Source: Bacteroidetes bacterium 2013_40CM_41_45 (GTDB lineage Bacteria; Bacteroidota; Bacteroidia; AKYH767-A; 2013-40CM-41-45). From it: DNA of 64,000 bases. The notes below the pieces were generated by a model, which did not search any database, was not told the origin of the DNA, and saw nothing but the letters and a program-made list of their open reading frames with translations. Location of the stretch: assembly GCA_002215675.1 (NCBI GenBank), contig NGFH01000001.1, positions 124,001 to 188,000 of the forward strand, written 5' to 3'. Of the stretch, positions 8,895 through 17,814 are shown piece by piece; position 1 is the stretch's first letter; every line of letters starts with the position of its first letter. Made by a program: the position numbers and the translations under genes.

Positions 8895-8955
8895 AACATC
8901 TGGGAGGATTACTGTAATTTGCACATCCGGACCCTTATAATCCCAAAATATCCCT

Positions 8956-8987
8956 GTTGATTCATTTTTGAAATATTTTTATCTTCG
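8956..8987 (+). promoter_or_regulatory. candidate promoter for the BNR-type T9SS gene
   Basis: TTG at 8956-8958, a 21-bp spacer and TATCTTCG at 8980-8987 (7 of 8 to TAnnTTTG). The ATG follows at 9014. Confidence 0.4.
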
Positions 8988-9013
8988 GGGGTCCAAATTA
9001 CGGGGGCTGAAAG

Positions 9014-12000
9014 ATGAAAAATCTTTACAGGAAAAAATCAGTTTATCTTTTTGCCGCACTCATATGTGCAGTGGTATTTTATTCACCTGTGCGGTATCAT
9101 AAGACCATTGAAAGCAGCGAAGAACCGAACGGAGGCTTGTCCAAAAAAGACATGATGGATAGAGCATGGGAGTATGAATTTGAAATCACTAAAGACCCAG
9201 CGCTTAACACTGTTCCCGCAGAGCGATTGCTTGCTGCTTATAAGTATGCCAGAGAACTTGAAGCGAGTGGAACGCGGGCAGCCATTCCCAATTTTAGCTG
9301 GACGGAAAGAGGCCCCGATAATTTTGGAGGGCGCACCCGCTCCATTATGGTTGACCCGAATGACCCTCTGCAAAAACGTGTATTTGTCGGTAGTGTAGGT
9401 GGGGGACTATGGAGAAACGAAGACGTTACTTCATCGTATTCAGTATGGACTCCCGTTAACGATTTCTTTGCCAACATTGCTGTTACCTCTTTAACCTATA
9501 ATCCTCTTAACACTCAGGAATTATATTTCGGTACAGGAGAAGGATATTCAAATGCCGATGCAGCGCGGGGGCTTGGAATATGGAAATCTGCTGATGGCGG
9601 AACCACCTGGAACCAGCTTGCTTCTACAAACAACAGCAACTTTTATTACGTGAACCGGTTGGTTGTGCATCAAACTACAGGCGATATTTATGCTGCCACC
9701 AATTCAGGATTGTTCCGTTCGCAGGATGCTGGCGCGACATGGACAAAAGTCCTCGGCTCCGGTGTGGGTGCGGCCACCAACAATTTCAGTGATGTGGAAG
9801 TTTCATCCGGCGGAATTATTTGGGCATCTACACGCACCAACGGGGAAATATACAATTCAACTACCGGCAATTCCGGAGCATGGCTCAAGCTCAACAACTC
9901 AACCAATGGTATGCCTGCAACAGGAATAAGCCGCCTTGATTTTGCGCTTTCTTCTTCTAACCCACAGGTATGCTATGCTTATTGTGCCATAGGCGGAGTA
10001 GATTTTTATAAGACTACTGATGGCGGAGCCAACTGGATGCTGCTTCCGAAACCGGTTGATGCTGATGGAGGAATAGGAAATGACATTACCCGGTCACAGT
10101 ATTGGTATGATATGAGCATTGCCGTTGACCCGAACAACGAAAATATTGTCTGGGTAGGCGGAGTGGATTTATTCAGGTCAACAAACGGAGGTGCATCCTG
10201 GCTGCAAATGAGCCACTGGTATGGTGGTTATGGATTCCAGGAAGTACATGCCGACCAGCATATAGCCATTTACCAACCAGGCAGTTCCACAATAATTTAT
10301 TTTGGCAACGATGGAGGAATATGGAGAAGTGCCAATGCAAATGCTGCTGTGCCTGCAATAGGCTCACGCAATAACGGGTATAACGCAACGCAGTTTTATG
10401 CATGCGCTATAAACCCAACCGCTTATTCAAACCAGTTTCTTGCCGGGGCACAGGACAATGGCTCCCACGATTTCACTGCCACGGGGATGAATTCTACCAT
10501 AGAAGTAACAGGTGGCGATGGATGTCTTTGCCACATAGACCAGAACGAACCCAATTACCAGTTCACCTCTTATGTTTATAACAATTACTATCGCTCCACC
10601 AATACTGGGCAATCGTTTTCTTCTGTGAGTTTTGGTAACACAGGCAGTTTTGTAAACCCCACTGACTACGACAACAACGCAAACATTATGTATGCCGCCA
10701 TCAGCGCAGGAAATTATTTGGTGTGGAGTAACCCGCAAACCGGCAGCACCACCGCAACAATTCCTATAGCAGCATTCGGGACAGGCACTGTGAGAGCAAT
10801 TTCTGTCTCCCCTAACACAGCCAACAGGGTTTTCTTCGGGCTAAGCAACGGAAGTGTTGTGCTGGTGGATAATGCAAACGGAGCAGCGCCTGCGGGAGTG
10901 GATATAAGAACAGCAACAATGCCCTCGGGGAGCGTGTCATGCATCGCAATAGAAACCGGAAACGACAACCATTTGCTTGTAACATATTCTAATTACGGAA
11001 CCAACAGTATTTGGGAAACCACAAATGCGTTGTCGGCTGCACCCGCATGGACATCAGTTGAAGGCAACGTTCCGGATATGCCCGTGCGCTGGGCATTATT
11101 CAATCCCAACAATAGCCAGCAGGCAATTATTGCAACAGAACTGGGCGTATGGTCAACCGATTTTTTGAATGGAACATCCACCGACTGGGCGCCATCTAAC
11201 ACCGGGCTGGCCAATGTGCGGGTTACTCAGCTTAAGATGAGAACATCAGATAATTTAGTCATCGCGTCAACGCATGGCAGGGGATTATTTTCTTCTGATG
11301 TTTTTACATCGCCTTATGTTGATTTCACGGCAACATCAACGGTCGCCTACCTAAACTCGCCTGTAAAATTTGTTGACGGCTCTTACCAGGCGCAGACATG
11401 GAGCTGGGATTTTGGCGATGCCACTACTTCCAATGTTAAAAGTCCCACTCACAATTATACCACTCCCGGACTGAAGACCGTTGTCCTTACTATTAACGGA
11501 AACGGTGCACTCACGAGGACAAGAACCAATTATATCCAGATTCTTCCTGACGTGGGAACTCCTTACGCACCTGCTAATGGGGGCGACTTTGAAACCAATA
11601 CATTGTACTTCGGAGCGGAGACAAAATTCGGAACTGGCTGGCAGCGCGGCAACTCGGCGGTTACAAATAAAAGCGGAACAGTAAGCCCCAACAATGCGTG
11701 GGTTACCGGCCTTTCCGGAAATTATGTGTCCAATTCTCACGCCATTCTATATGCCCCGGATTTTAATTTCATCGCACCGGGCACATACACCATTCGCTTT
11801 TACACTAAGCATAAGTTTGAAACCGGCTGGGACGGATACAGGGTAGAATATTCCCTCAACCGCGGAACATCATGGAATATCCTCGGAACCGTTGCGCCCA
11901 ACTGGTATGATTTTTCAAACACAACACAAACCACGGCATTCCCATTTGGAGAACCATACTTTAACGCGCAGGCATCAGCGTTTACATTGAAGTCATACGA

Positions 12001-12682
12001 TGTTTCTTTCCTGGCGGGAAATGCAACGGTTGCATTCCGTATCGTGTTTCGCTCCGACGGTTCGGTTAATGATGCAGGCGCAGCGATTGACAACTTTGAA
12101 ATTCTTGGCCCTTCGAATAACCCGTTACCGGTTGAGTTGCTTTCGTTTACCGGCACAGCATTTGGCAGCCACAATGAACTGTATTGGACAACAGCCTCTG
12201 AAACCAATAACGGAGGATTTTATATTCAGCGTTCGGTGAACGGGCGGGAGTTCACTGACATTGGCTTTACAGAAGGCGCAGGTAATTCCAATGAGACAAA
12301 AAGTTATTCATACAGCGATAATAATATATCTGCCGAGCTGTATTATTACCGCCTTAGGCAAGTTGATTTTGATGGAACTGAAAATCCTTCAGGAATTATT
12401 GCCGTCACAAAAACATCAGACAGACCGTTTGCTGTTGCAACCATATCGCCTAATCCGTTTATCAATGAGTTAAACATTGATTTCAGGAGGCCGTATAGCG
12501 GGGAGATTACTCTCCGTATTTACAGCATAAGTGGAAAAGAAATGCTTACGGAAAACCGGGTGTTGAAAAACTCGGCAGGGTTTACTGTAAACATAAATGG
12601 GAATAATGTATCTTCGGGCGTCTATTTTATACAGCTTATAGCAGGAGAAGAAAAAAAGATTTTAAAAATTGTTAAAGAGTAA
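9014..12682 (+). CDS. T9SS-sorted secreted protein with BNR-like propeller, PKD and jelly-roll domains
   Basis: 1222 residues. An N-terminal hydrophobic signal segment (about 10-25) is followed by a long BNR/sialidase-like beta-propeller region (about 100-750) with recurrent S-x-D-G-G-x-(T/N)-W motifs. Then come a PKD domain (about 769-835, with WDFGD), a jelly-roll/MAM-like domain (about 860-1035), a PVELLSF fibronectin-like linker found in many T9SS proteins, and a type A sorting domain that starts at SPNPF and ends in GVYFIQL and KILKIVKE. Sialidase Asp-box repeats alone do not prove enzymatic activity; an adhesin or a binding protein is equally possible. Same family as the gene at 27186. 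Confidence 0.88.
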   Translation: MKNLYRKKSVYLFAALICAVVFYSPVRYHKTIESSEEPNGGLSKKDMMDRAWEYEFEITKDPALNTVPAERLLAAYKYARELEASGTRAAIPNFSWTERGPDNFGGRTRSIMVDPNDPLQKRVFVGSVGGGLWRNEDVTSSYSVWTPVNDFFANIAVTSLTYNPLNTQELYFGTGEGYSNADAARGLGIWKSADGGTTWNQLASTNNSNFYYVNRLVVHQTTGDIYAATNSGLFRSQDAGATWTKVLGSGVGAATNNFSDVEVSSGGIIWASTRTNGEIYNSTTGNSGAWLKLNNSTNGMPATGISRLDFALSSSNPQVCYAYCAIGGVDFYKTTDGGANWMLLPKPVDADGGIGNDITRSQYWYDMSIAVDPNNENIVWVGGVDLFRSTNGGASWLQMSHWYGGYGFQEVHADQHIAIYQPGSSTIIYFGNDGGIWRSANANAAVPAIGSRNNGYNATQFYACAINPTAYSNQFLAGAQDNGSHDFTATGMNSTIEVTGGDGCLCHIDQNEPNYQFTSYVYNNYYRSTNTGQSFSSVSFGNTGSFVNPTDYDNNANIMYAAISAGNYLVWSNPQTGSTTATIPIAAFGTGTVRAISVSPNTANRVFFGLSNGSVVLVDNANGAAPAGVDIRTATMPSGSVSCIAIETGNDNHLLVTYSNYGTNSIWETTNALSAAPAWTSVEGNVPDMPVRWALFNPNNSQQAIIATELGVWSTDFLNGTSTDWAPSNTGLANVRVTQLKMRTSDNLVIASTHGRGLFSSDVFTSPYVDFTATSTVAYLNSPVKFVDGSYQAQTWSWDFGDATTSNVKSPTHNYTTPGLKTVVLTINGNGALTRTRTNYIQILPDVGTPYAPANGGDFETNTLYFGAETKFGTGWQRGNSAVTNKSGTVSPNNAWVTGLSGNYVSNSHAILYAPDFNFIAPGTYTIRFYTKHKFETGWDGYRVEYSLNRGTSWNILGTVAPNWYDFSNTTQTTAFPFGEPYFNAQASAFTLKSYDVSFLAGNATVAFRIVFRSDGSVNDAGAAIDNFEILGPSNNPLPVELLSFTGTAFGSHNELYWTTASETNNGGFYIQRSVNGREFTDIGFTEGAGNSNETKSYSYSDNNISAELYYYRLRQVDFDGTENPSGIIAVTKTSDRPFAVATISPNPFINELNIDFRRPYSGEITLRIYSISGKEMLTENRVLKNSAGFTVNINGNNVSSGVYFIQLIAGEEKKILKIVKE

Positions 12683-12683
12683 T

Positions 12684-12929
12684 ATGCCTCTTACTAAAGA
12701 ACAAAAGACAGAACTTAAAAAGCTGCAAAAGATTTTTGCCAGGCTGGAGGGTTATGCTGCCGCAGAAAAAATGTCGGTGGATGAATATATGAGTCATCTC
12801 AGCGGCAATGAAGAAGAAGCCAAAGCATTCCGGCATTTTGTTGCCGAGAAAACAAAAACCCGGAAAAATATTTTTGTAAAAGAAACATCCGATGAGCCGG
12901 TAAACATCCCCTACTTCGGCTCGTTTTAA
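12684..12929 (+). CDS. small hypothetical protein
   Basis: An 81-residue charged protein beginning MPLTKEQK and ending YFGSF. It has no signal peptide or membrane segment; the first half looks helical (LKKLQKIFARLEGYAAAEKMS). The frame can start earlier inside the T9SS gene (12669), but the ATG at 12684, two bases after the upstream stop, gives a clean non-overlapping start and suggests co-transcription and coupling with the T9SS gene. Followed directly by a strong terminator. I do not recognise the family. Confidence 0.65.
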   Translation: MPLTKEQKTELKKLQKIFARLEGYAAAEKMSVDEYMSHLSGNEEEAKAFRHFVAEKTKTRKNIFVKETSDEPVNIPYFGSF

Positions 12930-12944
12930 GAAATTGTAATTTCA

Positions 12945-12979
12945 AAAAAAATCCCCCGCATCTGCAGGGGATTTTTATT
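12945..12979. terminator. bidirectional intrinsic terminator
   Basis: Stem AATCCCC/GGGGATT around a short loop, flanked by an A-run on the left and a T-run on the right. It therefore works for the plus-strand small ORF and for the minus-strand lytic transglycosylase ending at 12999. Confidence 0.8.
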
Positions 12980-12998
12980 TTCAGTGGAAGGGATATTT

Positions 12999-14525
12999 CT
13001 AAGCTCCTATAACAACTTTAAGCTTGGTTCCCGGCTTAAGGTCGTTTGTATTCTTGATACCATTGAGCTCTTTAAGCTTTTCAACCGTCATGCCTTCGTA
13101 TCTGTGGGCAATGTTCCATAGAGTATCTCCCGGCGCCACAACGTGATGAATAATTTTTACCGCGCTTCCCTTGGGAGAGGCTTCGGTATTTTTTGCGGTA
13201 TCCGGCACTACGGGAACTTTCATCGAATCAGTTTTTGCTTCTGCAGGGTCCGCTTTTTCGTAAACCGTAGCATATACCATCAACTTTTGTCCTCGATATA
13301 CTTTATTTCCTTTCATTTTATTCCAGCGCTTGATATCTCCTGCCGAGCAGTGATACTTAGATGCGATGGACGCAAGGGTTTCGCGCTTTTTCACTGAGTG
13401 ATATTTTTTTACTGTATGGCTCACGAACATAGTGGGGTCGAGCGAACCGTCATCCCCCGAAGCGAACAAAGCGCCATTCTCAAGCCCGGGAGGAAAAATT
13501 TTATCGCACACATTCAAATACGCAGCAATTTTATTTACCGGAAGACGCAACACATATGAATCATCCCCATCAGGAATTACCTGGCGCTTGTAAACCGGGT
13601 TCAGGTACTGAATCATTTCAACAGGAACATCAATGGCAGAAGAAATGTCTTTGAATGATACCTTCTGGTCAACGTACACAGTGTCTGCTTCATAATACGA
13701 AATCACAGGAGGAACAGGAACAAGATTATGCTCTGATGTGTAGTTCATTAAATACGTTACCGCAACAAATGCGGGAACATAACCACGGGTTTCCCTGGGA
13801 AGATAAGGTGATATTTCCCAAAAGCTGGTTTTGCCTCCCGAGCGTACGATTGCTTTATTGACATTTCCCGGGCCGCAATTGTATGCTGCAATAACAAGCA
13901 GCCAGTCCTTATAAATGTCGTACATGTTTTTGAAATATTGGCATGCGGCATAAGTAGCTTTAACGGGGTCGCGCCTTTCGTCTATGTAGGAGTTAACTTT
14001 CAAGCCATAAAGTTTTCCGGTGCCAAGCATGAACTGCCAGATACCCGTTGCCCCTGCGCGTGAAACCGCCGTAGGATTAAGAGCCGATTCAACAATAGCG
14101 AGGTATTTTAACTCCAGCGGAAGCCCATTCTTATCAAGCGCTTCTTCAAATATGGGGAAGTAATAATTGGCAAGCCCCATTACCCGTGCAGCAAGCTGCC
14201 GCTTGCGTATGGAATACAAATCAATGTATTCTCTTACTTGTGGATTATAGCCGAGCATGATGGGCGATTGAATTTTCGCCATGCGCGAACGATACACCTC
14301 ATCGCTGTACGATGGAATATCCAGCGGCTTAAAATCACCGTATGCATTTACTCCTGCGGTGGCAAAATTCAGCCGCTGGATGTAATTGAGAGTTACTAGT
14401 GAATCAAGATTGGCTGCAATGGGGTCGTAAGAATCGTCAACGATGGTAGTATCCTGTGCGTTGACTGAAAATGCCACTGATAGCAATAGCAATGACAGTA
14501 TGATAGTCCCGTAAAGATTTTTCAT
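12999..14525 (-). CDS. MltD-like membrane-bound lytic murein transglycosylase with LysM domains
   Basis: 508 residues with a signal peptide (MKNLYGTIILSLLLLSVAFSVNA). A GH23-type SLT domain (about residues 140-270) contains the ES signature in AIVESALNPTAVS, GATGIWQF and AAYNCGPGNV. Two LysM peptidoglycan-binding domains follow in the C-terminal part (about 385-430 and 460-506, with YHSVKKRETLASIA and HHVVAPGDTLWNIA). It cleaves glycan strands with 1,6-anhydro product formation (family knowledge). A Pro/Thr/Lys linker separates the LysM units. Single gene with its own terminator; no obvious partner. Confidence 0.93.
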   Translation of the reverse strand: MKNLYGTIILSLLLLSVAFSVNAQDTTIVDDSYDPIAANLDSLVTLNYIQRLNFATAGVNAYGDFKPLDIPSYSDEVYRSRMAKIQSPIMLGYNPQVREYIDLYSIRKRQLAARVMGLANYYFPIFEEALDKNGLPLELKYLAIVESALNPTAVSRAGATGIWQFMLGTGKLYGLKVNSYIDERRDPVKATYAACQYFKNMYDIYKDWLLVIAAYNCGPGNVNKAIVRSGGKTSFWEISPYLPRETRGYVPAFVAVTYLMNYTSEHNLVPVPPVISYYEADTVYVDQKVSFKDISSAIDVPVEMIQYLNPVYKRQVIPDGDDSYVLRLPVNKIAAYLNVCDKIFPPGLENGALFASGDDGSLDPTMFVSHTVKKYHSVKKRETLASIASKYHCSAGDIKRWNKMKGNKVYRGQKLMVYATVYEKADPAEAKTDSMKVPVVPDTAKNTEASPKGSAVKIIHHVVAPGDTLWNIAHRYEGMTVEKLKELNGIKNTNDLKPGTKLKVVIGA

Positions 14526-14680
14526 GATACTATTTACTGTAACGGTTAATAAGGGTTACACCTATTTCTCACAATTTATTTCCACGTAAACTGTAAAAAT
14601 AGTTTTAACGCTCAATTCAAAATGAAATAACCGTGTAGTTTTCAACTAAAGCGGCTTAATTCTATAAATAGTGAAAGATA

Positions 14681-16840
14681 TTATTTCATTATTTTCATTT
14701 CAGCAATCAGGTTTTTGGCGCCCGCATATTTGTCAATCACAAACAATACGTACCGGATATCAACGTTAATACACCGTTTTAGCTGGGCATCATACGCAAT
14801 ATCACCGCTCATGGCTTCCCAATTCCCGTCAAATGCAATACCTATCAGTTCTCCTTTCGAATTCATAACCGGGCTTCCGCTGTTACCGCCGGTAATATCG
14901 TTGTTGGTAATGAAGCAGGTGTTCACGGTTCCGTTCTGTGCATATTGGCCGAAGTCTTTTTTATCATAAAGTTCTTTGAGATGATGAGGCACAATGAATT
15001 CTTCATTAGTGGAATCTTCCTTTTCCATTACACCGTTCAGGGTTGTATAGTAATCATAAAACGCAGCATCGGCAGGAACATAATCCAACACCTGTCCATA
15101 GGTGAGGCGCATGGTAGAGTTAGCGTCAGGATAAAATTTTCTGTCGCTTTGCATTTTCATCAGCCCTTCAACATAAAGACGCATTGCCTTTGTACGCTTT
15201 TGCTCCGCAGCCCTCACCTTGGGAGCGTAATTATCTATATAATTATTATAAATGGAAGACATTAAAGTAAAGCCGGGGTCTTTTTCAAGCGTCTTCGCTT
15301 TTGGTGCAGCTAAAAATTTATTCATTCTTTCCTGTGAACAGAAAATGGTTTTGTCATACACCCAGTCTGCATATTTGTTAAAGTCACCGCCAAATTTCTT
15401 TTCAGCGGCTTCAAAAATATTTGCCTGCTGTTCCTTGGAAACAGAAGCATGAAACATTTTCAGCAATTCGGCAAAAAGTTTTTTATCAGTCGATACATTG
15501 TAGTCCTTGAAAGATTCTGCTGCGGCTTCCTTTAATTTACCTGACGTCTTTGAAATTTCTTCGGGCTTTGCTTCTTTGGTTTTCAGCAAATCGTTTAATG
15601 CTTTGAACTGAAAAGCGAAGATCATTATTTCGGGCCCCTGGAAAACCGCTTCATTCAGATATGTGCGGTGCAAAGTAAACGGCCGTGCATCGGCATACGA
15701 TTTTTCAATTTCAGAAAGAACATTTCCATATCGTTTTTTTCTGTTCTCATCAGCATTCACCCATGCGGCAAACTCTTCTTCTCCTTTCTTTTTTCTGTCA
15801 TAAACTTTCTGGCGGTTCAGCCCTTTGATTTGCCCGATGAAGTATTTCCAGTAATTACTCGATTGCGCATACTTCGATGCATACTTAATTCGCACCACGG
15901 CATCGGCATCCATGTCGGTTTTAATAATAGAAAGTTTTTTATCGCGAATCTGGACAGTGGCAGGACTGGTTATATTGGTCGCCTGCTGTACTCCCCACGA
16001 GGTAAGGTACCGCTCTGTTCTTCCCGGGTAACCCATCACCATTGCAAAATCATTTTTAGTATAGCCCGCAATAGAAACCGGAAGAAAATATTTTGGGTGG
16101 TATGGCACATTGTCTTTCGAGTTTTCTGCCGGCTTGCCATTAGGCGCACAGTAAATTCGGAACATAGAAAAATCACCTGTATGCCGCGGCCACATCCAGT
16201 TATCGGTGTCGCCTCCAAACTTTCCTATTGCCGATGGCGGGGCTCCCACCAGCCGGACATCCTTGAACGTTTGCGTGACAAAAAGATAATATGCATTGCC
16301 GCTGAAAAAGCTTCTTACACTTGCTTCGTAACCGCTGCTGTCTTTTTTCACCGCATCGGTTATTGCGGCAATGGCTTTAGTAATGGCAGCAGTGCGCTGG
16401 GCTTCGGTCATAGTGTCGCTCACATTTTTCAGGATGCTGTCGGTAACATCTTCCATGCGGATTAGGAAAGTAGCAGTGAGCTCTTCGTTGCTTAGTTCCT
16501 GGTCGTGTGAGTATGCCCAGAATCCGTTAGTAAGGTAATCGTGCTCAACAGAACTATGGCTTTGTACAGCATCAAATCCGCAGTGGTGGTTGGTCAGCAA
16601 TAGCCCGTCAGCAGAAACCATTTCTGCTGTGCAAAAGCCACCGCCCAGGGCGACAATAGCATCTTTTATAGAAGAATGATTAACGCTGTAAATTTCTTCG
16701 GCAGTAAGTCTGCAGCCCTTCTTCTGCATATCGGCTTCATTAAGGCGCTTGAGCAAAAGCGGAAGCCACATGCCTTCATCGGCACGGGATGATTGAAATA
16801 AAAATGCAATTGTGAGCAGAGATAAAAAAATCTTTTTCAT
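14681..16840 (-). CDS. S46 family dipeptidyl-peptidase (DPP7-like)
   Basis: 719 residues with a signal peptide (MKKIFLSLLTIAFLFQSSRA). A chymotrypsin-fold serine exopeptidase that releases dipeptides from peptide N-termini in the periplasm. The catalytic His is in TNHHCGFD (about residue 85), and the Ser is in TGGNSGSPV (about 653-655). The specificity residue 18 positions after the Ser is Gly (FDGNWE). In this family Gly there marks DPP7 (broad/hydrophobic) and Arg marks DPP11 (Asp/Glu), so a DPP7-type enzyme is inferred. Length is typical. A TATCTTCG element at 16861-16868 (minus strand) may be the -7 box. Confidence 0.93.
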   Translation of the reverse strand: MKKIFLSLLTIAFLFQSSRADEGMWLPLLLKRLNEADMQKKGCRLTAEEIYSVNHSSIKDAIVALGGGFCTAEMVSADGLLLTNHHCGFDAVQSHSSVEHDYLTNGFWAYSHDQELSNEELTATFLIRMEDVTDSILKNVSDTMTEAQRTAAITKAIAAITDAVKKDSSGYEASVRSFFSGNAYYLFVTQTFKDVRLVGAPPSAIGKFGGDTDNWMWPRHTGDFSMFRIYCAPNGKPAENSKDNVPYHPKYFLPVSIAGYTKNDFAMVMGYPGRTERYLTSWGVQQATNITSPATVQIRDKKLSIIKTDMDADAVVRIKYASKYAQSSNYWKYFIGQIKGLNRQKVYDRKKKGEEEFAAWVNADENRKKRYGNVLSEIEKSYADARPFTLHRTYLNEAVFQGPEIMIFAFQFKALNDLLKTKEAKPEEISKTSGKLKEAAAESFKDYNVSTDKKLFAELLKMFHASVSKEQQANIFEAAEKKFGGDFNKYADWVYDKTIFCSQERMNKFLAAPKAKTLEKDPGFTLMSSIYNNYIDNYAPKVRAAEQKRTKAMRLYVEGLMKMQSDRKFYPDANSTMRLTYGQVLDYVPADAAFYDYYTTLNGVMEKEDSTNEEFIVPHHLKELYDKKDFGQYAQNGTVNTCFITNNDITGGNSGSPVMNSKGELIGIAFDGNWEAMSGDIAYDAQLKRCINVDIRYVLFVIDKYAGAKNLIAEMKIMK

Positions 16841-16927
16841 GGGTTGAAATTTAAGGATGGCGAAGATAAAAGTTTGACGGCAACATCAGCATGGCGGGAA
16901 TAATGTATAACGTTAACAGGATAATTT

Positions 16928-16935
16928 TAATTTTG
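16928..16935 (+). promoter_or_regulatory. candidate promoter -7 element for the GNAT gene
   Basis: TAATTTTG matches TAnnTTTG and lies 19 bp before the ATG at 16955, giving a short leader. No convincing -33 TTG at exact spacing. Confidence 0.45.
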
Positions 16936-16954
16936 GAGGGCTAATTGAATTCGT

Positions 16955-17455
16955 ATGCTCAATATTCGCCCGGCAACTGCTGACGACCAGCAAGCCATTA
17001 TGGAAATTTATAACGAGGCCGTGGAAAACACAACGGCAACCTTTGATACAGAGCCGCGCACATTTGAAAAACAATTGGAGTGGTGGGGAAAGCACAAAAA
17101 AAATCATCCTGTATTTATATCTGAAGAAAAAAATATGATTACAGGGTGGGCATCGCTCAGCCCCTGGAGCGACCGGTGCGCCTATGATTCAACGGTAGAA
17201 GTCTCTGTTTATATACACAAAGATTTTCGGGGGCGCGGCATCGGCTCCAAATTGCTGGAAGTCGTTACGCTCGAAGGAGGAAAAGTTGGCAACCACACCG
17301 TGATTTCAAGAATTAGTGAAGGCAATGAAATCAGTATTCATATTCATGAAAAGCTCGGCTACAAGCACATCGGAGTAATGAAAGAAGTGGGATTTAAATT
17401 CGGAAGATTACTGGACGTAACTATGATGCAGTATATTTATGAAAAGGAAAAATAA
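16955..17455 (+). CDS. GNAT acetyltransferase of the phosphinothricin acetyltransferase (PAT/MnaT) type
   Basis: 166 residues forming a single GNAT fold. Family marks: MLNIRPATADDQ at the start, NTTATFDTEPRT (substrate side), the acetyl-CoA loop FRGRGIGSKLLE, and the C-terminal HEKLGYKHIGVMKEVGFKFGRLLDV typical of the PAT/YncA subgroup. Such enzymes N-acetylate amino acids or analogues (methionine sulfone/sulfoximine, phosphinothricin); the true substrate is unknown. Single gene flanked by minus-strand genes. Confidence 0.92.
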   Translation: MLNIRPATADDQQAIMEIYNEAVENTTATFDTEPRTFEKQLEWWGKHKKNHPVFISEEKNMITGWASLSPWSDRCAYDSTVEVSVYIHKDFRGRGIGSKLLEVVTLEGGKVGNHTVISRISEGNEISIHIHEKLGYKHIGVMKEVGFKFGRLLDVTMMQYIYEKEK

Positions 17456-17465
17456 GCTACCCTCC

Positions 17466-17813
17466 TCAGTTGTTTTTCTGTGCAAGCATCACTTCTCTTC
17501 GTGTAAGCACGTAGCGCAGAATAATTTCTGTTTGTGCAGGAGTTAAATTTGCCCTGGGACCCATAGCAGGAACTTCTTTCATCCATTTTTCTTCCGTGAA
17601 TTTTGTTGGCCGGTAAAGCGTGTGACACGCACCGCATTTATTTACGTACAGTTCATATCCATGGCGCAACGAAACAGAATCTTCGTTCGCCCACTTCTTG
17701 TTTGCAGATGATACATCTGCCGCAGTTGGCAATAACAATGACGGAGAGCAGCAACAGAGGAATAATACTGCAACAACAAATATTTTTTTCAGGAAAATTT
17801 TGTGCGGCATCAT
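17466..17813 (-). CDS. small c-type cytochrome lipoprotein
   Basis: About 115 residues from ATG 17813. A short hydrophobic leader ends in a Cys cluster (LFLCCCSP), which suggests a lipoprotein. There is one haem-binding CGACH and a likely distal Met ligand in EVPAMGPRANLTPAQ. The open frame reaches 17849, but that start would overlap the upstream gene; ATG 17813 sits one base after the upstream stop (TAA-A-ATG), so the pair is probably translationally coupled. Inferred role: electron transfer on the periplasmic face. Works as a unit with the outer-membrane protein upstream. Confidence 0.8.
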   Translation of the reverse strand: MMPHKIFLKKIFVVAVLFLCCCSPSLLLPTAADVSSANKKWANEDSVSLRHGYELYVNKCGACHTLYRPTKFTEEKWMKEVPAMGPRANLTPAQTEIILRYVLTRREVMLAQKNN

Positions 17814-17814
17814 T

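Noticed and set aside
8256-8924. 222-residue minus-strand ORF across the end of the MORN-repeat gene
   Set aside because: It mirrors the repeated coding sequence of the opposite strand and is hydrophobic without an ordered protein pattern.
15668-16465. 265-residue plus-strand ORF inside the S46 peptidase gene
   Set aside because: Fully antisense to a well-recognised enzyme, with no signal of its own in codon pattern or protein motifs; a shadow frame.
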